A stretch of 10,293 nucleotides of DNA from contig PFTO01000028.1 in assembly GCA_002789615.1 (NCBI GenBank), positions 1,206-11,498 of the forward strand, in the 5' to 3' direction. The notes beneath the pieces were generated by a model that was not told where the DNA came from, searched no databases, and saw only the letters and a list, made by a program, of their open reading frames with translations. Positions within the stretch are counted from its first letter, which is position 1, and each line of letters opens with the position of its first letter. Position numbers and translations under genes: made by a program. This stretch comes from Acidobacteria bacterium CG_4_9_14_3_um_filter_49_7 (GTDB taxonomy: Bacteria > Acidobacteriota > Holophagae > Thermotomaculales > Thermotomaculaceae). Positions 1 through 6,300 of this stretch are shown here, in pieces.

Positions 1-36
1 GTTGGCGCCGGTAGCGTTACAGAGATAATTGAGTAA
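1..36 (+). CDS. tuf: Elongation factor Tu, C-terminal end (partial)
   Basis: The first 11 codons read VGAGSVTEIIE and are followed by a TAA stop at 34-36. This matches the usual EF-Tu C terminus (a VGAG-V-T-IIE pattern), the end of the third beta-barrel domain. EF-Tu is the GTPase that carries aminoacyl-tRNA to the ribosomal A site. Only this tail is inside the window, so the GTP-binding domain cannot be judged. The neighbourhood supports the call: tuf directly upstream of rpmG, tRNA-Trp, secE and nusG is a widespread order. Which tuf copy this is, if the genome has two, cannot be told. Confidence 0.88.
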   Translation, partial: VGAGSVTEIIE

Positions 37-48
37 GAGGGGGAATAT

Positions 49-201
49 ATGCGGGAAATAATCAGCCTTCAATGTACCGAGTGTAAGCGTAAAAACTACA
101 CCACGACCAAGAACAAGCGGACAATGACAGGAAAGCTGGAATTGAAGAAGTTCTGCAGTGCGTGTGGTAAACATACGCCGCACAAGGAAAGCAAGGTCTA
201 A
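49..201 (+). CDS. rpmG: 50S ribosomal protein bL33, zinc-binding form
   Basis: This 50-residue protein begins MREIISLQCTEC and ends KHTPHKESKV. It is the usual length for bL33, a small protein of the large ribosomal subunit near the E site. Two CxxC pairs are visible, C9/C12 and C36/C39, so this is the zinc-binding (C+) type rather than the cysteine-free paralog some bacteria switch to under zinc starvation. The ATG is preceded by a purine-rich GAGGGGG at 37-43, five bases upstream and directly after the EF-Tu stop, which suggests co-transcription with tuf. I saw no cysteine-free paralog here, but the window is too small to exclude one elsewhere. Confidence 0.95.
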   Translation: MREIISLQCTECKRKNYTTTKNKRTMTGKLELKKFCSACGKHTPHKESKV

Positions 202-222
202 TATTTTGAAATAGAGCTTGGT

Positions 223-299
223 AGGCCAGTAGCTCTAATTGGTAGAGCGCCGGACTCCAAATCCGATGGTTGGGGGTTCGAGTCCCTCCTGGCCTGCCA
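223..299 (+). tRNA. trpT: tRNA-Trp (anticodon CCA)
   Basis: A complete 77-nt cloverleaf can be drawn by eye. The acceptor stem is AGGCCAG (223-229) with CTGGCCT (289-295), fully paired. The D stem is GCTC/GAGC (232-235/245-248). The anticodon loop CTCCAAA (255-261) holds CCA at 257-259, which reads the Trp codon UGG. The T stem is 272-276/284-288 around TTCGAGT. The discriminator is G296, typical of bacterial tRNA-Trp, and CCA is encoded at 297-299. One flaw is visible: the first anticodon-stem pair (position 27 to 43; bases 250 and 266) is a C·A mismatch, leaving four good pairs. The gene sits inside the rpmG–secE gap and must be processed from a longer transcript if it has no promoter of its own. 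Confidence 0.97.
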
Positions 300-307
300 C
301 TTTTTTT

Positions 308-311
308 GGAG
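308..311 (+). promoter_or_regulatory. Ribosome binding site that fixes the secE start
   Basis: GGAG at 308-311, five bases before the ATG at 317, supports the short SecE start. The reading frame stays open upstream to an ATG at 239, but that codon lies inside the tRNA-Trp gene and has no ribosome binding site of its own. A run of seven T separates the tRNA CCA end from this site. Confidence 0.7.
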
Positions 312-316
312 ATGAA

Positions 317-511
317 ATGGGAAAGTTTACAACATTTGTTAAAGACTCCTGGGGAGAATTGAGACGAGTAACCTGGCCGACGAAGGACGATGTGATATCT
401 ACAACCATAGCTGTCCTCGTGCTAACGGTCATTTTTTCGTTCTTCATTTATCTTTCGGACAAAGTGCTCTCCGTCGCCGTCGAATGGGTGTATCGGATAG
501 CAGGTAGTTAA
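317..511 (+). CDS. secE: Preprotein translocase subunit SecE
   Basis: This 64-residue inner-membrane protein is the short, single-span type of SecE. E. coli SecE, by contrast, has three spans. SecE clamps the two halves of the SecY channel in the SecYEG translocon. Residues 1-27 form the cytoplasmic amphipathic part, with the family signature RRVTWPTKDDV at about 16-26. One hydrophobic span follows (about 28-47, rich in I, V, L and F), then a short tail. I chose ATG 317 because it has a good GGAG site and the longer reading would run through the tRNA. Placement directly before nusG is the standard bacterial arrangement; the gap to nusG is 22 nt. Confidence 0.95.
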   Translation: MGKFTTFVKDSWGELRRVTWPTKDDVISTTIAVLVLTVIFSFFIYLSDKVLSVAVEWVYRIAGS

Positions 512-533
512 AGCCAATGGCAGGAGTTATCTG

Positions 534-1061
534 ATGGCATTGCGCTGGTACATTGTCCACACTTATTCTGGCTTTGAGAACAAGGTACAGGAGAGCCTGC
601 TGAAGCGGGTGGAGACCTACGGGTACAGTGACCGGATCACCGATGTGATGATCCCTACCGAGCAGGTACTGGAAGTCAAAAACGGAAAACGGGTGGAAAC
701 GACAAAAAAGTTCTTTCCCGGTTATATTTTGGTTCAGATGGAGATGGATGACCATCTCTGGCATTTTGTCCGAAACACGCCCAAAGTAACAGGTTTTGTC
801 GGCGGAAAGAACCCGACACCCCTGACCGACGAGGATGTGGATAATATTCTGAGCCAGGTAAAAACGGCAAAAGAGAAACCGAAGCCTGAGATTACCTTTG
901 CCACTGACGACAAGGTGAAGATTATCGAAGGCCCCTTTAAGACCTTTATCGGGTCTGTTGAGGAAGTCAATGAAGATAAGGCCACTGTCCGGGTTATGGT
1001 GACGATCTTCGGACGTTCTACACCGGTGGAACTCGGTTTCCTGCAGGTTGAGAAAATTTAA
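534..1061 (+). CDS. nusG: Transcription termination/antitermination factor NusG
   Basis: This 175-residue cytoplasmic protein is close to the usual NusG length. The N-terminal NGN domain (about 1-115) starts RWYIVHTYSGFE and contains FFPGYILVQM at about 60-69. It binds the beta' clamp helices and suppresses pausing. A charged linker rich in K, P and E (about 110-120) leads to the C-terminal KOW domain (about 124-175), with KVKIIEGPF, then IFGRSTPVEL. The KOW domain contacts Rho or ribosomal protein uS10. No lineage-specific insertion between the domains is visible. The ribosome binding site is AGGAG within 521-528. The gene is 18 nt from rplK, so NusG is probably co-expressed with the ribosomal proteins. 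Confidence 0.97.
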   Translation: MALRWYIVHTYSGFENKVQESLLKRVETYGYSDRITDVMIPTEQVLEVKNGKRVETTKKFFPGYILVQMEMDDHLWHFVRNTPKVTGFVGGKNPTPLTDEDVDNILSQVKTAKEKPKPEITFATDDKVKIIEGPFKTFIGSVEEVNEDKATVRVMVTIFGRSTPVELGFLQVEKI

Positions 1062-1079
1062 AGAGGTGAGGTTTACCCT

Positions 1080-1508
1080 ATGGCAAAGAAAGTTTTAGCA
1101 TTGATTAAATTGCAGTTGGATGCCGGCAAGGCGACTCCGGCCCCCCCGGTGGGCCCGGCTCTTGGGCAGCATGGCGCCAACATCATGGAGTTCTGCAAGG
1201 CGTTCAACGCCAGGACTCAGAATCAGATGGGGATGGTGATTCCGGTTGTGATCACGGTTTATGGAGACCGTTCTTTTTCGTTCATTACCAAAACGCCGCC
1301 GGTAGCCAACCTGATCATGAAGGAAATCCGGATTACCAGTGGGTCTGCAGAACCCAATAAACAGAAAGTTGGCAAGTTGACAAAGGCACAGGTAAAGTCC
1401 ATTGCCGAGACCAAGATGCCGGACCTGAATACCACAGATGTGGAAGCGGCGATGCGTATCGTTGAAGGAACGGCCCGCTCCATGGGTGTGACGGTCGAAA
1501 GAGTTTAG
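1080..1508 (+). CDS. rplK: 50S ribosomal protein uL11
   Basis: This 142-residue protein has the standard bacterial length. With 23S rRNA helices 43/44 it forms the base of the GTPase-associated stalk. The N-terminal domain shows the proline-rich PAPPVGPALGQHG at about 20-32, where thiopeptide antibiotics contact the protein in the family. The prolines corresponding to the known P22 and P26 are present, so nothing suggests intrinsic thiostrepton resistance. The segment IMEFCKAFNARTQ follows. The C-terminal rRNA-binding domain includes GKLTKAQVKSIAETKMPDL and ends at VTVERV. A purine-rich AGAGGTGAG at 1062-1070 serves as ribosome binding site, slightly far from the ATG. Only 18 nt separate it from nusG, leaving little room for an E. 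coli-style L1-binding leader before rplK. Confidence 0.97.
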   Translation: MAKKVLALIKLQLDAGKATPAPPVGPALGQHGANIMEFCKAFNARTQNQMGMVIPVVITVYGDRSFSFITKTPPVANLIMKEIRITSGSAEPNKQKVGKLTKAQVKSIAETKMPDLNTTDVEAAMRIVEGTARSMGVTVERV

Positions 1509-1573
1509 GATTTGATTTTGACCTGACCACGGGTCATTGAAAAGAATGTGGTAGAAGAAATTCGGGAGGTGCT
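1509..1573 (+). promoter_or_regulatory. rplK–rplA gap with inverted repeat and weak promoter-like elements
   Basis: In this 65-nt untranslated stretch TGACC occurs twice in tandem (1519-1523 and 1524-1528). It is followed by GGTCA at 1532-1536, so TGACC-ACG-GGTCA (1524-1536) is a perfect inverted repeat. An alternative pairing, ACCAC 1526-1530 with GTGGT 1548-1552, would exclude it. TTGACC (1518-1523) resembles a -35 box and AAGAAT (1542-1547), 18 nt on, is a 4/6 match to a -10 box, with the palindrome in the spacer. GGGAGGT at 1564-1570 is the rplA ribosome binding site. Function is unproven. An internal promoter, a translational control site for uL1, or chance are all possible. Confidence 0.25.
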
Positions 1574-2266
1574 ATGGCTAAGCGTAGTAAAAAGTATCGC
1601 GCGGCGCTCGAAAAAGTCGTAGCCAACAAAGAATATCCTCTTGGCGAGGCCATCAAACTGGCGAAGGAAGTTTCCTATGCCGGATTTGATGAGACGTTTG
1701 AAATCGCCATGCGTCTTGGAGTTAATCCGAAGTACGCAGATCAGATGATCAGAGGAACCCTGGTATTGCCGCATGGAACCGGTAAGTCGGTCAAAGTGGC
1801 GGTCATTGCTTCCGGTGAAAAGCAGAAGGAAGCGGAAACTGCCGGCGCAGACGCGGTCGGTGGTGAAGAGATGATTGAAAAGATTCAGGGCGGTTGGCTG
1901 GACTTTGACGCGTTGATTTCGACGCCTGACATGATGCGTCATGTCGGGAAACTCGGACGTGTATTGGGCCCCCGTGGGTTGATGCCCAATCCCAAGACGG
2001 GTACCGTGACGTTTGATGTCGAAAACGCGGTAAAGGAAGTTAAAGCGGGTCGTATTGAGTACAAAGTGGATAAGACCGGTATCGTACACAATGCAGTGGG
2101 AAGGAAATCCTTTGATGAGAGTCAGCTTATGGCTAACGCGACAGCGTACATTCAGACGATTATCAAAGCGAAACCGTCCACAGCAAAGGGACGCTACATC
2201 AAATCGGTGTATATTTCCACTACCATGGGCCCGGGGATCAAAGTTGATCCCGGTTCAGTTGAGTAA
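1574..2266 (+). CDS. rplA: 50S ribosomal protein uL1
   Basis: This 230-residue protein is of typical bacterial length. It binds 23S rRNA helices 76-78 and forms the mobile L1 stalk that helps move deacylated tRNA out of the E site. In many bacteria it also represses its own mRNA. The N terminus is lysine-rich (KRSKKYRAALEKV). Domain I continues with FDETFEIAMRLGVNP (about 38-52) and GTLVLPHGTGK (about 61-71). Domain II carries the rRNA-binding signature STPDMM (about 116-121) and GKLGRVLGPRGLMPNPKTG (about 125-143). It ends GPGIKVDPGSVE. A strong GGGAGGT precedes the ATG. The next gene starts 11 nt after its stop. Confidence 0.97.
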   Translation: MAKRSKKYRAALEKVVANKEYPLGEAIKLAKEVSYAGFDETFEIAMRLGVNPKYADQMIRGTLVLPHGTGKSVKVAVIASGEKQKEAETAGADAVGGEEMIEKIQGGWLDFDALISTPDMMRHVGKLGRVLGPRGLMPNPKTGTVTFDVENAVKEVKAGRIEYKVDKTGIVHNAVGRKSFDESQLMANATAYIQTIIKAKPSTAKGRYIKSVYISTTMGPGIKVDPGSVE

Positions 2267-2277
2267 GGGGTGGACGG

Positions 2278-2793
2278 ATGCTGAAAAAAGATAAAATCAC
2301 ACTTGTAGATGGTCTGAGAGATGAGCTGAAGGACGTGAAGTGTTTCTATATGTTTCAGTTCAGCGGAATCTCGGTGGCCGAAGACAATGCGCTGCGAATG
2401 AAAATTCGCGAGACCGGCTCCACCTATCGTGTTGTGAAAAACCGCTTGTTGGCGAAAGCCACCGAGGGGACAGCATTGGAGGCACTTGTAAACGGTCTGA
2501 AGCACACCACAGTTGTGGCCTATTCCAACGAAGACCCTGTAGAGTTGGCGAAAGTGCTGGCGGATTTCGGGAAGGGCCGGGAGGCGTATTCTTTCAAAGG
2601 CGGTATCCTGGAAGACCAGGTTCTTACCGAAAATGAATTCAAGGAAGTGGCCACACTGCCCTCCAAGGAAGAACTCATCGCAAAAATGCTGTACCTGCTC
2701 CAGTACCCGATCCAGGGACTGGTCACCGCTTTGGAAGGGATTTACAGGCAACTGCCTGTTGTACTGAAACAAGTTGCTGATAAAGAAAACTAA
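2278..2793 (+). CDS. rplJ: 50S ribosomal protein uL10
   Basis: This 171-residue protein anchors the stalk. Its N-terminal domain binds 23S rRNA and its C-terminal helix carries dimers of bL12. It starts LKKDKITLVDGLRDELKD. The core includes LRMKIRETGSTYRVVKNRLL (about 40-59), the basic rRNA-binding segment. The region after about 145 (LLQYPIQGLVTALEGIYRQL) is the helical bL12-binding tail. From length alone I cannot say whether it holds two or three bL12 dimers. The 11-nt gap to rplA contains only the GGGG-TGG ribosome binding site. The long leader with an uL10-binding kink-turn that precedes rplJ in E. coli has no room here. Confidence 0.96.
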   Translation: MLKKDKITLVDGLRDELKDVKCFYMFQFSGISVAEDNALRMKIRETGSTYRVVKNRLLAKATEGTALEALVNGLKHTTVVAYSNEDPVELAKVLADFGKGREAYSFKGGILEDQVLTENEFKEVATLPSKEELIAKMLYLLQYPIQGLVTALEGIYRQLPVVLKQVADKEN

Positions 2794-2816
2794 TTTTTCT
2801 ATAATGGAGGATAAAG

Positions 2817-3197
2817 ATGGCAAAATTGACAAATGAAGACATTATCACTCACATCAAGGAGATGACTGTCCTTGACCTGAATACCCTGGTTAAGGCACTT
2901 GAAGAAGAGTTCGGTGTCAGCGCAGCTGCCGCCGCAGTAGCTGCCCCCGTGGCAGGTGGTGCTGCAGTTGCTGAAGCAGAAGAGCAGACAGAATTCAGTG
3001 TCATTCTCAAGGCAATCGGTTCTAAGAAGATTGAAGTGATCAAGGCGGTTCGCAAGCTCACCAGCCTGGGTCTGAAAGAGGCCAAGGAACTGGTGGACGG
3101 TGCCCCGAACCCCGTGAAAGAAGCCGTTTCCAAGGACGAAGCTGCGGAAGCAAAGAAAGTTCTGGAAGAAGCCGGCGCAGAGGTCGAAGTTAAGTAA
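2817..3197 (+). CDS. rplL: 50S ribosomal protein bL12 (L7/L12)
   Basis: This 126-residue acidic stalk protein is present in several copies per ribosome. It recruits the translational GTPases (EF-Tu, EF-G, IF2, RF3). The N-terminal dimerisation domain (about 1-33) is followed by an alanine/valine/glycine hinge at about 35-53 and the globular C-terminal domain (about 57-126). That domain shows the conserved KIEVIKAVRKLTSLGLKEAK (about 71-90), whose lysines contact the factors, and ELVDGAPNPVKEAVSKDEA. GGAGG at 2806-2810, six bases before ATG, is one of the strongest ribosome binding sites in the window, fitting the need for excess synthesis. A terminator-like hairpin begins about 20 nt after its stop. 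Confidence 0.97.
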   Translation: MAKLTNEDIITHIKEMTVLDLNTLVKALEEEFGVSAAAAAVAAPVAGGAAVAEAEEQTEFSVILKAIGSKKIEVIKAVRKLTSLGLKEAKELVDGAPNPVKEAVSKDEAAEAKKVLEEAGAEVEVK

Positions 3198-3217
3198 TTG
3201 TGATTCCAATACAAATA

Positions 3218-3251
3218 AAGAGGGCCTTTGAGCCCTCTTCATTTTCTATTT
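3218..3251 (+). terminator. Intrinsic terminator/attenuator between rplL and rpoB
   Basis: AAGAGGGC (3218-3225) pairs perfectly with GCCCTCTT (3232-3239) around the six-base loop CTTTGA. A T-rich but interrupted tract follows (3240-3251). With rpoB and rpoC downstream and no strong promoter seen after it, this is best read as a partial terminator. In E. coli a comparable attenuator in the same gap lowers rpoBC transcription relative to the ribosomal genes. The broken U-tract fits partial read-through, but efficiency cannot be judged by eye. Confidence 0.8.
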
Positions 3252-3256
3252 GGTTC

Positions 3257-3329
3257 AGGGGGAATTGTGCATATTCCCCCTTACTGTGCTTTGCTGATTA
3301 TCACAGTAAGGCTATCACAGTTAATGGGG
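3257..3329 (+). promoter_or_regulatory. Structured rpoB leader with competing inverted repeats
   Basis: Two perfect hairpins are visible. Hairpin A is AGGGGGAAT (3257-3265) with ATTCCCCCT (3273-3281), 9 bp and a 7-nt loop. Hairpin B is CCTTACTGTG (3279-3288) with CACAGTAAGG (3302-3311), 10 bp and a 13-nt loop. They overlap at 3279-3281. TATCACAGT is repeated directly at 3299-3307 and 3313-3321. Because of this, 3277-3288 can instead pair with 3316-3329: ACTGTG/CACAGT, then TT/AA, then CCCC/GGGG, 12 pairs with single-base bulges at 3322 and 3325. Helix C would exclude both A and B. None is followed by a U-tract, so these are not terminators. A post-transcriptional role (RNase III processing, autoregulation, or an antitermination partner for the upstream hairpin) is inference. 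The rpoB ribosome binding site AGGAG lies 14 nt after the last element (3344-3348). Confidence 0.5.
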
Positions 3330-3354
3330 CAATATCAAGTGTCAGGAGCAAAAT

Positions 3355-6300
3355 ATGGATGTGATGACTTCAAATATTTATCGTAAGCGGGTTGATTTTT
3401 CAAAAATCAAAACGTACCTTCCGATTCCGAATCTCATCGATATCCAGCGGAAGTCGTATGACGATTTTCTTCAAATGCGGGAACTCCCGAAGGACCGGAA
3501 AGACACCGGTCTCCAGGCGGCGTTCAAAAGCGTGTTTAATATTGAAGACTATCGCGGACTGGCCAAGCTGGAGTTTGTTGAGTATGCAGTAGGAGACTGG
3601 GAGTGTAAGTGTGGACACCTGAAAGGGATTGAACATAACAGGATTCAGTGTACACAGTGTGGCGCTTCCGTGTATGTTGAAGATACAACAGATTCTTATG
3701 CAACCTGCGGGAAGTGCGGATACCGGAACGAGAACACCGTGGACATCTGCTCCATCTGTGAGGCACCGGCGAGCCTTAAGGCTGCATATTCAATGGAAGA
3801 ATGTGAAGAACGCGGAATGACATATGCTGTACCGATGAAGGTCAGATTCCGCCTGACCATATTTGAAGAACCTGACACTACCGGGAACCGGGCCATTCGA
3901 GATATCAAAGAGCAGGAACTCTATTTCGGGGATATCCCCGTCATGACGGAACGGGGTACTTTTATTTTCAATGGAACTGAACGGGTTGTTGTAAACCAGT
4001 TGAACCGTTCCCCAGGTGTTTTTTACAAGTACGACAGTGACAAGCGCATTTACTCGCTGCAACTGATTCCCTATCGGGGAGCCTGGGTGGAATTCGAGTA
4101 TGATACCAAGAAGCGAATCCTGTACATACGGATTGACCGAAAACGGAAGTTCAATGCGGGTATTTTTCTAAAATGTTTTGGCTTTCTGGACGATAAATTT
4201 TCAGATGATGCTTCGTTTCTCCGTGAATACTACACTGTGCATGACACAACACTGGGAGACAACAACAGAATTTTCCTGTCTCCTTCTTCCTGTCTCATCG
4301 GTAAAAAGGTGGGAATGGACTTGGAGGATGCAAGCGGGAAACGCCTCTTGTCTGAGGGAAATAAATTCAAAAAATCCACGTTGAGACGAGTCGCTGAAAT
4401 CAGTCAGGTGTGTTTTGAGGTGGAAGAATTTGACATGATCCGGAATCTGGAGTCTGTTTCAGATGAAAACGGTGAACTGTTGTTGGCAGCAAACCAGGAC
4501 TTGACTCCTGAAATCATTGAACATCTCCGGGAATCTGGCATTACGACCCTTAAAACAATTCTCCCTGAGGATGACCAGATGGGTAGTATGCTCAGCAATT
4601 CGCTCCAGAAGGACGGTGTGGACAACCCGGAAGACGCACTGATTGAACTGTACCGGAAACTGCGTCCCGGTGACCCCCCCACACTGGAAAGTGCCCAGAA
4701 ACTGTTTGTAAGCCTGTGTTTTGATGGGGATCGCTACGATTTTTCACGCGTGGGTCGCTTGAAGTTCAATACGAAGCTGGGGACAAAGACGGATCTGAAC
4801 GAACGGACACTGTCGGTGAATGATTTCATCGTGGCAATTCGCTACTTTTTCAAATTGCAGGCAAATATCGGATCCACAGACGACATTGATCATCTCTCCA
4901 ACCGACGTGTTCGCTCGGTAGGGGAATTACTGGAGAATCAGTTTCGTGTCGGTCTGGTGAGAATCCAGAAAGCGATTCGGGAAAAAATGTCGGTCTATGA
5001 CAACATCGATCAGCTGATGCCGCAGGAGCTGATCAACGCGAAACCGGTGATGGCGATTATTCGGGAATTTTTTGGTTCCAGTCAGTTGTCCCAGTTCATG
5101 GATCAGACCAATATTCTTTCTGAGATCACTCATAAACGCCGGTTGTCCTCTCTGGGACCGGGCGGATTGAGCCGGGAAAGGGCGGGGTTTGAAGTCCGTG
5201 ATGTTCACCCCTCCCATTACGGTCGAATCTGTCCCATTGAAACCCCGGAGGGACCCAATATCGGTCTCATCGCTTCGTTGTCGGTATATGCCAAGGTCAA
5301 CGAATACGGATTTATGGAGACCCCATATAAGAAGGTGGAGAATGGCCGCATTCTGGATCATGTTAAGGTCGTGTATGCCGGTGATTCCAAGTCTCTTAAA
5401 GTGGGTGACATCAGCCTGAAGGATGAGTTCGAAGCAGAAAACAGGAAGCTGAAGAAAGCAAAAAAGAGCTTGATGGCAGGAGAAGCGTTTGCATTCTATC
5501 TGTCTGCGTGGGAAGAAGATAAATACACCATCGCTCAGGCCAATGCTTCCAGGGATGAGAATAATAATATCATCAGTGAACAGGTCAATGCCAGAATGTC
5601 CGGTGAATTCAAGCTGGTTCCAAGGAATGATGTAGAGTTTATCGACGTGTCGCCGAAGGAAATTGTTTCAGTGGCCGCGTCAATGATTCCTTTCCTGGAG
5701 CACGATGATGCCAACCGCGCATTGATGGGTTCCAACATGCAGCGCCAGGCTGTTCCGTTGATGCGGACAGATGCACCTGTTGTCGGTACCGGAATGGAGC
5801 ATATTGTGGCGAAGGATTCGGGTCTGACCGTGGTCGCCAAGCGCTCCGGGTGGGTAGATGCAGTGGATGGAAGCCGCGTCGTAATTCGCGTGGACCGGGA
5901 TCCGGGCCATGAAGATGAAATCGGCGTGGATATTTACCAGTTAACAAAGTTTAAGCGATCCAACCAGGATACCTGTTTCAATCAAAAGCCCCTGGTAAAG
6001 AAGGGCGATTACGTTCAGAAAGGTCAGATTATCGCCGATGGTCCTTCGACCGAAAAAGGTGAATTGGCACTTGGCCGAAACGTAATGGTGGCTTTCGTGC
6101 CCTGGCGGGGATATAACTATGAAGATGCAATCCTGATCAGCCAGAAGATCGTCAAGGAAGACACCTTTACCTCTATCCATATTGAAGAACTGAACGTTGA
6201 ATCCCGGGACACCAAGCTTGGGCCGGAAGAAATTACCCGGGATATCCCCAATGTCAGTGATGAATTCCTGAGGGACCTGGACGATAGCGGTATTATTCGT

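Noticed and set aside
142..173. TTGAAG ... TAAACA inside rpmG as a promoter for tRNA-Trp
   Set aside because: The 20-nt spacer is too long, the -10 match is poor, and the elements lie in conserved coding sequence.
300..307. T7 run after tRNA-Trp as an intrinsic terminator
   Set aside because: No separate GC-rich hairpin precedes it other than the tRNA itself, and the run leads straight into the secE ribosome binding site. A processing junction is more likely.
239..316. Longer SecE reading starting at ATG 239, adding 26 residues
   Set aside because: The start lies inside the D arm of tRNA-Trp, has no ribosome binding site, and the added residues do not look like SecE. ATG 317 with GGAG is preferred.
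1505..2089. Long open frame of 194 codons on the minus strand within rplA
   Set aside because: It is the antisense shadow of a highly conserved gene. The peptide is low-similarity and arginine/histidine-rich, with no ribosome binding site or family motif.
3291..3318. Promoter-like TTGCTG-N16-TATCAC before rpoB
   Set aside because: The match is only 3/6 and 4/6 to consensus, and the same bases are better explained by the inverted repeats of the leader.
4674..4680. Run of seven C in rpoB as a frameshift or slippage site
   Set aside because: The run encodes the conserved GDPPT segment and the frame continues correctly through it. There is no sign of a shift or a phase-variable function in an essential gene.
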